Source of the DNA: Theocolax elegans
Lineage: Eukaryota > Arthropoda > Insecta > Hymenoptera > Cerocephalidae
Assembly (NCBI GenBank): GCA_026168455.1
Contig: CM047430.1
Span: 21,532,735 to 21,596,734, forward strand
Length of the DNA: 64,000 nucleotides
Direction of reading: 5' to 3'
Both the position numbers and the translations under genes were made by a program. The notes beneath the pieces are model-generated. The model saw nothing but the letters and a program-made list of their open reading frames with translations. It did no database searches and was not told the DNA's origin. Positions within the stretch are counted from its first letter, which is position 1. Each line of letters opens with the position of its first letter. This document shows, one piece after another, positions 10,754-21,777 of this stretch.

Positions 10754-11072
10754 TGACCAACAAGTGATCTTAATTTAAATTCGCCTTTATTCAAGAACTG
10801 TAGAGACGGTACAGTAATTGTCCCGGAAGGTGGGGTACTCCCGCAGTGGGAGAAGGCAAGCTGCTGTACGCTCGAACTGGCCTATACTTATAATAGCGCT
10901 TGCTTATCTTGATAACGGGAACGGCGCGATATGGGGGTAGCCACCTTACGGCCGTTATCGATACTACATACTATACATAAGCTATATGTATAAAGGCCGT
11001 GCGGTTCACGCCTATTAATAGTATGCTTGTGTATAACAAATATAAGACACTTCCGATTTACGGTCATGCCCA
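10754..11072 (-). mobile_element. Short LTR, TSD ATTA
   Basis: 319 bp with TG...CA ends and ATTA on both sides (10750-10753, 11073-11076). Read on the minus strand it has the layout of a complete LTR: a TATA box (CTATTATAAG) with start-like CCAGTTCG downstream, then an AATAAA signal (TTGAATAAAGG) about 40 bp before the 3' end. If the matching 4-bp flanks are a true duplication, it is a solo LTR. Confidence 0.6.
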
Positions 11073-11076
11073 ATTA

Positions 11077-11590
11077 TGTAAAAATGTTGTCTTTGCCATC
11101 AGTGTATCTAAATAGCGAGCGAAGCGAGCGTTCATAGCTAGTTGATTATTAAACACTATTGTATTTCACAAAAAATAATCATCTAATGGAAACAAACATT
11201 TAAAAGTAATAAATTTTTATTAGATTTAATATAATTTAAAAAATACATTTAATTATTTGAATTTCGCATGCGAAAGCCGCGAGCGAGTACAAGTCGAGGT
11301 CTCAACGAGTGATAGAAGTATACGCTCCGTATAGGAGACTATGCGCATGCAGAGAGACTACTCTTCGTTCCCGGAGCAGCCGAGAGAGTGGTAGCTGGAA
11401 GGCGACGACATCTGATTTTCTTACTGTGGCGTGGTAGTGGAGAACTTGTCCCGTTTCGATGCCTTCGTACTTGATTTGCTGCTTACGATGTTTCCCTCAC
11501 CAAGGCGAGTAACACATACGGGTATGTACGTATGTGTATTGGAAGCTTACAGCTGTATAAGTTACGGTGCGCTTGCGCGTTTATATTAAC
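11077..11590. other. Non-coding stretch with GC-rich middle
   Basis: Contains a short CGAGCGAAGCGAGCG run at about 11115 and a GC-richer part at 11270-11500. No gene, promoter or element boundary could be supported. Confidence 0.35.
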
Positions 11591-11609
11591 TGCTTATTAA
11601 ACATGTATT
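11591..11609. repeat. Target-site duplication, copy 1 (19 bp)
   Basis: TGCTTATTAAACATGTATT, identical to 12037-12055, flanks the 5S-derived SINE. Confidence 0.93.
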
Positions 11610-12036
11610 CTTTTTTTTTTTATTCTCTTTGCTCATCACCCCGTATACCCATTAATCGGGTTTTTACAGGGACACCCCTACCACCTATGTGTGGGGGTGA
11701 AAACATTCTAATTTTTCCCATCCCGGTCTCCACCGTCTCGCATTCGCCCGGAGTTATGCCCGTGAGGAAGGGAAAACCTTGTAGGAAAACCTTCCCCGAG
11801 ACGGCCGGTGTATTGAAACATTCTGTTTAGATGTTCAGGTCACCTTGCGTAGACCCAACACCGAAACCGAATGTTCCACACCTTCCGCTCACGTTGTGAA
11901 GTGTGGAAAAACACCTAACCGATCCCGAAAGCCGCACAAGCAATGGTGTCACCCATCCAAGTGCGAACCGCACTCAGTGCTGCTTAACTTTCGTGATCGG
12001 CCGAGGTGCGCCTCCGCCACTCCGCCACCGTGTCGG
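11610..12036 (-). mobile_element. 5S rRNA-derived SINE (SINE3-like)
   Basis: 427 bp on the minus strand, ending in an A-run (poly-T at 11611-11621 on the plus strand), between perfect 19-bp duplications. Its 5' part reads like the internal promoter half of 5S rRNA: GATCACGAAAGTTAAGCAGC, then GTGCGGTTCGCACTTGGATG and GGGTGAC (about 11948-12000). These match the A box, intermediate element and C box of 5S genes in order and spacing. The remaining 300 bp show no known RNA. L1-like target-primed insertion is implied by the long TSD and the A tail. It is not a 5S gene: the first third and the last part of 5S are missing. Confidence 0.85.
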
Positions 12037-12055
12037 TGCTTATTAAACATGTATT
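12037..12055. repeat. Target-site duplication, copy 2 (19 bp)
   Basis: Second copy of TGCTTATTAAACATGTATT. Confidence 0.93.
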
Positions 12056-12845
12056 TAATACCCTAAATTATTTACAATGAGTACGATAAAGATTTACAAT
12101 AATTGATCGTGGTGCGTCATTTACGCATATTAACCCATTTTTGCCTAGAAAATTGTCGAAAAAGAAACAAAAATAATAACCATAAGTACTTTTTTGAATT
12201 AATATTTTCCGCTCTTTCCGATTCTGAAGTCGGAATTAAAAAATTTCCATTAGAAAATTTAAAAATGGCGGTTTGAATTTGGTGAAAAATCAGAAATACA
12301 TTTTTCAACATTTTGACATGCTTGTTTAGAATAAAACGGTTGAACAATGATCGTGAGACGAATTCATGTTGCAAATAATATTATTATTGAGACATTTGAT
12401 GTTTGTGAATTTTTCTGAAAAGTTTTCCAAGATGGCGTCTGTGACATTATGAAATAATCGGAAATTTCTTATTTTCTTAAAAAATTTTCTAATTTATACC
12501 AAATTTTGAATACTTAGGTTCTCGAGGTCGCTGATAACGAATCTGAAATCAGATTGAAAAAATGAACATGGTGAATTCAAAATGGCCGAAATTTTTTTCA
12601 AACATCAACTGAATTGGATTCAATATTGAATATTTACTTTTGAAATAATCTCTCTGCATTTTTTTCAATGTGGTAAGGATCAAAACAACTTAAACATATA
12701 TACTCCTCACATTCTTTACAATAATTTGGGATCTTTCTTGCTTGACTGCTCCACCAACAGTTCTTTTCAAAATAGTTGGCGAGTTTTCATTCTGGCAAAG
12801 TGTGCATTTCTCTAACAGAATTAATATCCGACGAAAATACGTATT
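12056..12845. repeat. Degenerate repeat with recurring ATGGCG words
   Basis: AAAATGGCGG, AAGATGGCGT and AAAATGGCCG recur at about 12264, 12432 and 12582, spaced near 150-170 bp and each followed by AT-rich sequence. This suggests an old tandem repeat. No coding signal; ORFs here are low complexity. Confidence 0.35.
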
Positions 12846-12859
12846 GTTAAATAAAAAAG

Positions 12860-13835
12860 AATCCATTAATCAAACTCCAAATAGATACACAAAAGATAAT
12901 GAAAAAGTGGAATGAATTAGAATTGCTGTATAAAAAATATCACAATAATGAAATCACACAGACTGATACATCCTTGCCAAAGATTTACGGGTTACCAAAA
13001 ATACACAACACGATATACCTTTACGACCTATTGTTTCTTGCATTGGTAGCCCTACTTATAAATTGTCAAAAATAGTAGAAAAAATTATATCTAGTAGTAT
13101 TAGTAAACCTAAATCATATAACAAATAGTATGGAGTTAACTAAAAAATTTAGCAACTGTGACATTCATGCAGATTATATGATAATTTCACTAGATATAGT
13201 CTCTTTGTTCACCAATGTACCAGAAGAATTAGTTCTGAATAGTATAGAGAAACGATACCATTTGATAAGCAAAAAATATAATGTCTCTTTACACGAGTTA
13301 TTAGAAGTTATTAAATTCCTTCTACATAATAGATTTTTCAATGGGACGGAAAATACTTTTAACAATTAAATGGAAGTCTCATGGGAAGTTCGATTAGCCA
13401 GATATTTGCTAATATAGTTATGGCAGATTTGGAATAGGAATGCCTCCAAAAACTAGAATTTGTACCAACATTCTATTATAGGTATGTAGATGATACAATC
13501 ATGTGCATCCCTAATAATAAACTATTGCATGTATTAGGTGTTTTTTTTTTAAGTTTCATTAATTAGGAATAATAATTCACAAATAATTACAAATTTTTAC
13601 CGGGAAGATGATTGATCAGCACGGTTTTTACATTTTAAGTCTAGTCATACTATCCAGCAGAAGCGAAAAGAGGTCTATATATTGGTAGACAAAGCTATTT
13701 TGTTAGCGCATGAGAAATTTTATAAAACGAATATTCGATTAATTTAAAAGTTTTTAAAGAACAATAGTTATCCAAAAAAATTTATCAATCATAACGTAAG
13801 AAAAAGATTAGAAAAAATAAAATATAATCATAATA
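12860..13835 (+). pseudogene. Penelope-like element reverse transcriptase relic
   Basis: Three frames together give the Penelope RT pattern: SLPKIYGLPKIHN, then SLDIVSLFTNVPEELVL (13185-13236), a GSP-like segment disturbed near 13380, and YRYVDDT (YRYVDDTI readable at about 13480-13503). After a disrupted part come QKRG and VDKAILLAHEKFYKTN (about 13650-13730). Penelope-like elements combine this RT with a GIY-YIG endonuclease; the endonuclease is not visible before the sequence changes at about 13840. Many frameshifts and stops mark it as an old copy. Confidence 0.8.
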
Positions 13836-13839
13836 ATTT

Positions 13840-14330
13840 GGCCGGTTTGCTGGCCTCCTTTAGTTGTTGCTGCTGCGGCTGGTTACCGGCTGGTTTTACT
13901 GCTGCGACCGAGTCAGGGGCTTTTGACTAAGCCTGTGTGACATCATCCGCCTTCTTCTTCTTCGCCTCTGGTCGTAAAGGCGGCGTTAGCGGATCATGTT
14001 CCCCGGTGTTTTTAGGAACACTCTGGCTACAAATAGAGAAAGTTCGACATCCCCTGTCCTTCCTTTTGCTTTTGGCTGATGGTGTCGCCATTTCTGAGCT
14101 GACATGACGCACTTTGATATAGTGGGCCAGCGCCCTGCTCACGGCCCTTGCCAAAGTCTTTATCTACTTGTGGACACTATTTCTTGGCAGAACAAAGTCC
14201 ACAAAGGATCTAATTTTGTCACCGAGGAGATTGAGGGCTTTATCAGCCTCCTTGTCGTACCTCTTTTTGTCACTGGCACTTGTAGCAGCTTGACGCAAGC
14301 CTGCTCCAGATCCCCTGGAGTTAGGCATGG
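13840..14330 (-). pseudogene. LINE ORF1 N-terminal part (R1/Jockey-like)
   Basis: The minus strand reads from a Met at about 14330 (MPNSRGSGAGLRQ) into ASDKKRYDKEADKALNLLGD and IRSFVDFVLPRNSVHK. It then reaches a stop and continues LARAVSRALAHYI to KRKDRGCRTF. After another stop comes a Gln-rich stretch ending at about 13845 against the Penelope relic. The F-V-L-x-R-N-x-V-H-K motif is common near the start of ORF1 in arthropod LINEs. The rest of the element is missing. The identification rests on one motif and the context. Confidence 0.5.
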
Positions 14331-15820
14331 GTGAGTGATTCCGAGAGTCCGATATATTTTACCTCCTATGTCAGTGGAGGAAGAGGATTGTCACTTGTTG
14401 CGCCTCGAAATCGTGTTGTTTCGTCGAGCCTGTGTCGGCGATCAACTCTTTAACATGCTATATTTCTTGGTTGACTAACACGCTTAGTACTTCGGAGATA
14501 TGCCTTAACGATTATGCTATTCTTCTGGGCGACTTCGTCAAGGGAGATTCTTCCTAGGGATGAAGGGACGGCCGCTACATTAAAGTAGATACCCTTCGGG
14601 GTGTACTACGTGTAGCGTTAAAATGCCGAGGCGGACCTTTCGAGGTCCGTCTTGGGGCACATCCGGACCGAAGTAGTTTCTCATTCATCTCAGACGATAA
14701 AAGTTGTGGGGATGTCTCACAGAAGGGTATCCCTTTCATCAAAACCCCTGCGTATAAAGTCAGTAAGTCGAGTTGTGGTACACATCCGAACCGAAGACTT
14801 TGCGTAGGGTGAGATGTTAAAAACACCATCGAATTATAAACTGACGTCTATACACTTTCGTTCAAGGGGACTTCGAACGGTACCCCCTTGGATAGTTTGT
14901 GAAAGGATTGTCGAACGCTTATATCCTTCACAGAATGTTTGAACGTTAGGCCACCTAGCGCAAAACCTCCCCGGGGATCCGGGGAGTAATAGGGAGATGT
15001 GTTTCGGCATGTCGACATCTGGACCAATATGACTTTACTCTGGTACGTGGGGACTGGGTACGAGCCCCACGTTGGCGTAACTCTGTGTCAAAGTGAAACG
15101 CCAGCGTGTCCCAGGAGGGTTGGACTCTGCGTGGTAAGTGGTTGTAAGCAGGCTTGACGGGTAAAGCGAAATTGACCCGGATGCCGCTTTTGTTCGAAAC
15201 CCCGGCGGGGAGCTAAACACCGCCGCATCCCAACCGAGGATTACGGCTCCAGGCTAGCCGCCTAGTTGCGGTACACTGATTTAAGTGGCCTCTTATCGCG
15301 GTTAATCGATACTAGAGGAAGCTTCAGATACGCTTCACAATTCGAATGCATCAGAGATCTTTAGACACTATCGTCGACAAGTGAAACCGACGGGATGTTA
15401 AACTTAAATGACGAAGGCTTCCAGGGCAGGAATACTGCGGATTGATGCGGTAACACTGCCCTAAGCAAAGACTCTAGAACAGTCATAGAATAACTGTCAC
15501 TTGTAGCATTTGATGCTACAGAGGCCGAGTGACCAACCTCCGTAGCACTTACCGATTTAACGATGTGAGTTTGGTTCCCCCCAAAATCCGTGGGACCAGC
15601 ACTTACCATCGGGGCTTTCACTCGATCGGAATCAGTGGCGGGATTTGAGAAGACTGCCGTGCCTGCTTGGGGTAGTGTTGTTTTAACATCACTATCCATA
15701 ATTGGTTTAATTTCGGGGTGCCTTCCCCTATCTGGTTTTGGTTCGCCCCGAATATTTGATTTTTTCGGTACCATCCATATCTGGAAAGGATTCCTCTATA
15801 TTTGTACTATTCTCGATAGT
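14331..15820 (-). other. GC-rich, hairpin-rich leader-like region
   Basis: Upstream (minus sense) of the ORF1 relic. It contains perfect hairpins: 14632-14649 (7-bp stem, TTCG loop), 14967-14986 (8-bp stem CTCCCCGG/CCGGGGAG, loop GGAT) and a CCCC-GGC-GGGG stem near 15200. The words CACATCCG(G/A)ACCGAAG occur twice (14657, 14781). A 137-codon open frame lies at 15361-15774 on the minus strand (Ser/Pro/Thr-rich, no domain). It could be the 5' UTR of the LINE; nothing proves it. Confidence 0.4.
15361..15774 (-). CDS. Hypothetical 137-residue open frame
   Basis: Open frame starting MVPKKSNIRGEPKPDRGRHP, rich in Ser, Thr, Val and Pro, with no cysteine pattern, membrane segment or domain that I recognise. 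It lies in the GC-rich region upstream of the LINE ORF1 relic and on the same strand, so it may be an upstream ORF or part of ORF1 of that element. Length alone does not prove it is coding; I list it because it is the longest open frame of this region and its composition is not that of a simple repeat. Confidence 0.25.
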   Translation of the reverse strand: MVPKKSNIRGEPKPDRGRHPEIKPIMDSDVKTTLPQAGTAVFSNPATDSDRVKAPMVSAGPTDFGGNQTHIVKSVSATEVGHSASVASNATSDSYSMTVLESLLRAVLPHQSAVFLPWKPSSFKFNIPSVSLVDDSV

Positions 15821-15823
15821 TTT

Positions 15824-15883
15824 TTAAAAGACATACCAAAGTTAGGATAAGATCCGTTTCCCGGAGGTCAAGAACTCCGCTTG
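15824..15883. mobile_element. Terminal fragment of a fold-back MITE
   Basis: About 60 bp (ACATACCAAAGTTAGGATAA, then CCCGGAGGTCAAGAACTCC and CTTG) matching the right terminus of the MITEs at 39704-40378 and 44413-45083. Only one end is present. Confidence 0.7.
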
Positions 15884-15949
15884 TAAATGCAGATTACGAT
15901 GACAGTGGATCACCTGGCGGTTACCTACGATGCCGACATAAATTTGTAT

Positions 15950-16255
15950 TAAGTACATTTATGTAAAATAATGTAATTTATATAATGATTGCATTGAACA
16001 GTATACCAAGTGCAGAAAACGAATGTATGGAAAGTGTAGCAATACTATCAATACCTTATTCAAATATATGTTATATATAGTGAAAAATATTCTTAGCATC
16101 GTTTGCATGCCAATATGCAGAAAAGGAGTGCACGAAAAGTGTATCAAATTGATAATTCAACAATTTACCCGTTCAAAAATTCCTGTATCGTGTGTGTTTC
16201 GAAATACACAAAACGATTGCATGAAAAGTGTATAGTAATAGCTGTAAAATATTTT
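15950..16255. repeat. Satellite-like tandem repeat, about 90 bp period
   Basis: About three diverged units with GCAGAAAACGA/TTGCATGAAAAGTGTA words, related to the clearer array at 38226-38530. The plus and minus ORFs over it are not supported. Confidence 0.55.
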
Positions 16256-16399
16256 TTGTAAAATTTACTGGTTTAATATATTGAGAAATTAATTTTGTAC
16301 AAATGGATATTATTATAAATAATATTGTTTCTTTATTGCTGTAAAACATAACAGGGCTAAAAATTATAAAATAAATTTTATTTAGTAAACTTTTCTGAA

Positions 16400-17560
16400 A
16401 AAATGCGTTATTTTTCAACTGAAATACTTGCCGATTTTGATTTCAGTACTTTCTAGTGTAATAACTTGTTTTGAAGTATGTCAATCTTTTGTACCAGTTT
16501 TACTAAGAAATTAATAACTATGAGGAAGAACAACAATATTTCCACTAAATTAACATTCTTTTTTCACATTATTTAAGTCAATATATAACTAATAAATATT
16601 CAAGTTATTTAGCGTTGGAATAAAAATAATCCTATACACGTTCTAGTTCATAATATTATTAAATATTATGTACTTATCAGAGAATCGAACTTATAGAAAA
16701 TAAATATATGGTTTTAAAGTAACAGCGCTACTATCAAAAATCCAGGTTACCCCAACACTTGGTTAAATAAATAAATTACGAAATTACTTTCAAACTTGTC
16801 AATAATCATAAGATAGAGACCTTCATTGTATGTAAAAGTTACAAAATTATGAAATGTCTTTTACACTTTCCAAAAACTGATACATTGGTTTTATTTAAAT
16901 ATTAAAAAGGGTATTAAATACTATATATAAATATAACAATAACTCGTCAACATTCTTTTAAATTATTCAAGTCAATGCGTAGAACTATTAAAAAGTAATT
17001 TTACTTAATGTTGTAAAGAAAATAATCCTATATGTGTCACATTTCATATAATTGTCAAAGCACTTGCCAAAGTATTAAACACATATATTGGCTTTATAGA
17101 TAATAAAAAATGATTATTCAGTAATTTTAATAAGCATAGGAAATAGTGGAGCATTCACTTAAATGTAGCATTATGTTTTTTTTAATATTTATGTTTGACA
17201 CATAATATTACTTTTATATAAATACAAAAAAATTATTGAGTTACTATAGGGATGATATACGATAACTTATTCACTCAATTAATATTATTTCATCCTTCAA
17301 AAATATTCCTATGCGCATTGAAGTTACTTACAAAATTTCAACAATTTTTCGGAAATTGATTCTGTAAGGTATAAGTGCAAAGATGAAAAACGTAACATCT
17401 CCACTTCATTAATATTTTTTTTATATTGTTCAAATCAATGTGACTAACAATCATTTTAGAATTTTAGACCTGGCAATAAAATAAACACGTGCATTAGTTT
17501 TATAAAAATATAAATAATAAACAAATAACTTTAAATATAGAGAAATCTAAATTATCCACT
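16400..17560. repeat. Old degenerate repeat region, AT-rich
   Basis: Words such as CATTCTTTTxAxATTATTxAAGTCAAT followed about 80 bp later by AAAATAATCCTATA recur at about 16555, 16950 and partly 17275 and 17405. This suggests an eroded tandem repeat. No gene seen. Confidence 0.35.
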
Positions 17561-17608
17561 TAATTAATGTAACATTTATTGGTAAATTTCCAAAATATAT
17601 CAACATAC

Positions 17609-17632
17609 ATTGCAACGAGACGTCGTTGCAAT
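17609..17632. repeat. Perfect short inverted repeat
   Basis: ATTGCAACGA / TCGTTGCAAT separated by 4 bp, at the proposed left edge of the LTR 17611-18548. Confidence 0.8.
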
Positions 17633-18548
17633 GAAATAAATAATACTTCATGTATTATATTATTTCATGTGTATATAAAATATTGTATCTTAAAATCTCG
17701 CACGTTGCTATTGTTTCGTGTATTGCCTATTCAAGGCCACGAAACGCGCGTGTTTATATCGACGAACGAGGATGTGTGCGAGCATCCGTATATTTGATTG
17801 TTATTGTGTGTGTGTAGTAGGAACTTTTCGGGCAAACGACAATTCTTGAAAAGCTCAGTACGCTGCCGGTCTTGACCGCGACAGAACCCCGTTTACACAT
17901 CGCCACTCGCGCCACGGGAAGTACCGGACCGATTCGTCCGTGCACCGGGAAGCCGTATGTGAGTGTTAGTGTATTAGTGTGCCAGTGCAGTGCGAAGGAC
18001 CACATACCTCGCATCAGGCCGCGTCTGCATACCACCGTCGAGGACGACGGGAAACCGGGCCGACTCCAGCGGCCAGCAGACGTCGGGGCGCCGACTCACA
18101 CCAGGGTCAATGGACAAGCCAGCCCGGTAAGTACTCGACGTCAGTCGGTATGTTTTAGAGTGTGCTGAGTGAGTGTGCGTGTATGCTTGTTCGGTAGCAC
18201 AGCAGTGCTACCAAAATCGAATAGGTATTGCACGGGGCAATTGCGGGAGCAGCCCCAGCTTGCCGCGCATATAACACGCGACCGGGAGAACGCCCCGTTA
18301 ATTATTGTCGGGTCCGCCGTGCATTCTGATACTAAATAAATATTGTTTATTTTATTTTAATATAACAGTCGCATTTTTAATTATACCAGGTGTGTCGGTA
18401 CGTAGGAGATCGTCCAATCTCCGCTACCGTGTCCTGACGGGCTAATTTATTAACCCACGGCGACGATAAAGACGCGTTCTTCGGGCCGTCGTCCCTGTTA
18501 AAGATAATAAATAAATTGTACGTGATTAGGACGAAATACCACGTCACA
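17611..18548 (+). mobile_element. Probable LTR, TSD ACAT
   Basis: 938 bp from TGCAACGAG to CCACGTCACA with ACAT on both sides (17607-17610, 18549-18552). The right end resembles the reverse complement of the LTR ends at 48855 and 41362 (TGTGACGTGG and TGTGACGTGT). AATAAA signals near 18331 are about 215 bp before the right end, which suggests plus orientation. The GC-rich middle contains open frames on both strands that I do not regard as genes. The left boundary is the weaker one, since the terminal match TGCAACG/TGTGACG is imperfect. Confidence 0.5.
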
Positions 18549-18658
18549 ACATTTTATATCTAATTAATGAATACAAATATTGCAATTTAAATAATGTAAA
18601 CAAAATAATATTAATTTATTTAACTTTTCAGTTCTTAAAATTGTCTACGTAATTAATA

Positions 18659-19354
18659 CACGGAAAGAAATGTGGACAGCTGGAGTGTCGAAGGTTTGGA
18701 AAAAATGTATATCCGAAAAATACTGCGTCTTTGCACCTCGGCAATAGAAGTTATTGGCTTCTAAATAGAAGTGTTCCGATTCCAACAATTTCGGATATAC
18801 AGCGCGCTCAGAATAAAAGTAGCGTCACTCATACTGGAAAGGCTGGGTATCCGAGATTTTGCTGCGTAGTAAGCTCCGCCCGTTGGAGGTCTCAGACCTC
18901 CAAACGTTGTATCTTGGCGGGTCGAGTACGTGAAGCTTATTTTGACTTAGCGCTTCTTAGAATTAGTCGCTTTAATGTAAAAATTCTTCTTATTTCCGAG
19001 CTCGCAAAATAAACAGCTATTATTTTCATTCCTATATAAATTATTTTAATCATGTAAATGTATAAACACTAAACTAGATCGTACGTAAGCGCATCCGAGA
19101 ACCCGCAGAGTTGGAAGTGTGAGAGCTCCAAAGCGGAATCAACACGGTGCCGTAAAACTCGGAGGTTTTAGGGGACGCTACTGGGGGCCATACACTTCGT
19201 CTTCGAAGCGTGGAGATTCCGAAAATATCGGAGTCTCATAGGTGCCGATTTCGACGCGAATTCTTTCAAGAACTTGCATAAATAGTGCTGATTGTCGGAA
19301 ATATGTCGAGTTGTCATTTATTTTAAGTGTCAGCCTTCCAAATTTCTTTCCGTG
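18659..19354. mobile_element. TA-flanked MITE (Tc1/mariner-like)
   Basis: Terminal inverted repeats CACGGAAAGAAATxTGGA and TCCAAATTTCTTTCCGTG lie directly between TA dinucleotides (18657-18658, 19355-19356). The interior (696 bp) encodes no transposase. It contains a perfect 10-bp inverted repeat at 18883-18903. A TA target and absence of coding capacity fit a non-autonomous Tc1/mariner-type element; the TIR sequence alone does not fix the family. Confidence 0.78.
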
Positions 19355-19356
19355 TA

Positions 19357-20930
19357 GTTATACAGGTTAATGTACAAGCGTGTTTAAAATTACCAACATA
19401 CTTATAAAATTGGAAAGAAAAAACAATATTATTTATAATATACTATAAAAAAAGGAAATACCATCGTTTACATCAAAATATGAAATGAAATATAAATAAA
19501 AATAAAATAAAATATTGTTTTCACTAGTTACGCGTCGTCTTATGAACGCTTTTAAAATAATAATAATACTTAAATTTTAAGCAATGCAAAAATAAAATAT
19601 ATGCAATCTCGTAGCCAGGCAGGAATAAGTAGCAAAAGAAAATTAAAGCAAGGCAAAAAAATGAAATTTGTAAGCATGCATTAATGTTTTTAATGTTATT
19701 TATATATATTTATCGAGGCGAAGTGATCGACGACAACGGTGAACGCTCGGAAGGACCTTGCAAATCTTCAAGTGCGAGTTCGTTAGGTTGCGAAGGAAAA
19801 AATAAAAAATTTTAAGAATTCATAAGCCTTTTTTTTCGTTCTTGTTTTATTTCTAAGGACCCGCATGAGGAGAGGAAATTTCAGGAAAAGTAGGACCGAA
19901 ATAACAAGTCATAAATTATTTTTGGTGGCCAATGGCATCTTTTGTCTTTATTTTTTTTATTCATTACCAAACTCTGTACATATATTTTAATTGTTCGCGG
20001 ATGACTCGAAATCAAGGTAAATCGATTAATTTCGCAATCACGGATCGATTCCGTGATTACTCGGGGCTTATCACGCGGTGGCTATCCAGCCCTTTCAACG
20101 CGAAATAGACAAATAATTAAAACACGTAAATTATAATCATAGTTATTGTTACTTTTAAAAATGAACCGTCGCGGAAGCCCGATCAGCAAAAGGTCCGAAT
20201 ACTGAAATACGTGCGATTGGGAAACCGTTTGGTTCACCCCGATCTAGCCTCAGGCATCGATCACGCATGGCTTTTGCAAGCCATGGAGTCCACAAACGGG
20301 TAAGAGTTAAACTCTTTTCTACCCAAAAACAAATATGGGGTCGCAACTCCCAGGCAAACTAGGAGTCACTGGAAGGAACTAGAATTGCAGGAGTCCTCGA
20401 CAGTGTCTCAGCAAGACACAGTAAATTTTTAATCCGACGAACGCCCCTAAATTGAAAACTTTCCAAGAAAAACCGTGAATGCCCAAGAATGAATGCGCGA
20501 GCCCTTATAAGGACTAATGTATCTAGTTATCTATAAGATTATCTGATGCGCGATCGATGATCCTTGATCTATCGCTTTAGTTCCACGCGAGTGATACTTT
20601 CTATGAAATTTTTTTTTGATTTTCTTTTATTGTTATTTTAATAATTAGATTAATTAATTAATCAAAATAATTAACGGTTCATATGCAATAAATTATTTAC
20701 TAACGTTATTTTAACGTATATCCGATTAACATGATTTTACAAAACGCAAAAACCGGTTTTACAATATTTACTTGATTATTCATTCATTAATTTTAATAAA
20801 TTGCTATTTTAATATAGATGAGAATAAACCAAAATTGTTCTTCGGATATTCGGGATATTTTCAGATTAATTAAATTGATAACAATGTTAATTAGACAAAG
20901 AAAAACATATTATTTTAAGTAAAGCAAAGT
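19357..20930. other. No recognised gene; promoter-like minus-strand motif
   Basis: AT-rich to 19980. A perfect 9-bp inverted repeat lies at 20036-20058 (AATCACGGA/TCCGTGATT), followed by a GC-richer stretch at 20040-20520. On the minus strand TCCTTATAAGGG near 20505-20515 resembles a TATA box, so the stretch could be another LTR or leader. No matching termini or duplication were found. Confidence 0.35.
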
Positions 20931-21164
20931 GTAAGCCGATCTCGTCTTAATTGCGTAGTTAAGTAGCTTGTAGACCGCGGTACGTGGGGCGAGACGCGCA
21001 CCTCTCCAAACTAGCCCGCGCGGTGAGGGGATAGTGTTCGCGTGCCGCGCATCAATTTCGCCGATTAGTTTACTGAGCCGTTTACGCGCGAGATTTAAAA
21101 TACAAAATCTTTTATTATATTTGTGTATTTATTTAATTAACCGATACTTGGGTAGGTTGCAATC

Positions 21165-21169
21165 TCTCG

Positions 21170-21232
<63 letters not shown>
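21165..21232. repeat. (CT)n microsatellite
   Basis: About 68 bp of almost pure CT dinucleotides. Confidence 0.95.
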
Positions 21233-21237
<5 letters not shown>

Positions 21238-21435
21238 TATATATCTCTATTATACAAAGCTAATCTACGGGAGAAACGTCTGTGTTTATTTAAACAATTG
21301 TTATGTTATGTGAGTTTTATTCTATTAGTTGAATGAGTGAGAGTATTTTAATTCATTTTATTTAAATTTTGGTCCTAATTTTATTTACTTTTACATATAA
21401 ATTTTTAGGTTAATTTTTTCGTTTTATCTTCTGTC

Positions 21436-21777
21436 CGTATACCGCTACGCATTATAAATAAACCGTTAGATGGCAATACATTATTATTTGTATTTTATTT
21501 GTCTTAAATTGATTTCGCTTATTTATTTTATTCTATTTGTTTATTACACTAGCGTAATTAATGTTTATGTATATTAGTTTTAGTTTGGCGTATTATAATG
21601 TGGCGTAGTATTGATATACCGTTACGAATTATAAACTAATTGTTAGAAGGCAATACATTATTATTTGTATTTTAATTGTCTTAAATTGATTTCGCTTATA
21701 TATTTTATTTTATTTGTTTATTACACCAGCGTAATTAATGTTTATGTATATTAGTTCTAGTTTGGCGTATTATATCG
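21436..21777 (+). repeat. Two tandem 177-bp units upstream of a LINE
   Basis: Two copies of about 177 bp (start near 21436 and 21613). They share CAATACATTATTATTTGTAT, CTTAAATTGATTTCGCTTA and GCGTAATTAATGTTTATG with few differences. They lie 550 bp before the LINE ORF1 start and on no other element that I can see, so they may be 5' UTR monomers of that LINE. Confidence 0.8.

Noticed and set aside
11112..11140. Helitron end at GCGAGCGAAGCGAGCG...CTAG
   Set aside because: The GC run is not self-complementary, so the required hairpin is missing.
11936..12017. 5S rRNA gene
   Set aside because: Only the internal promoter half is present, in a TSD-flanked retroposon with an A tail.
21034..21336. 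Leu/Ser-rich 100-codon frame
   Set aside because: Most of it is the translated (CT)n microsatellite.
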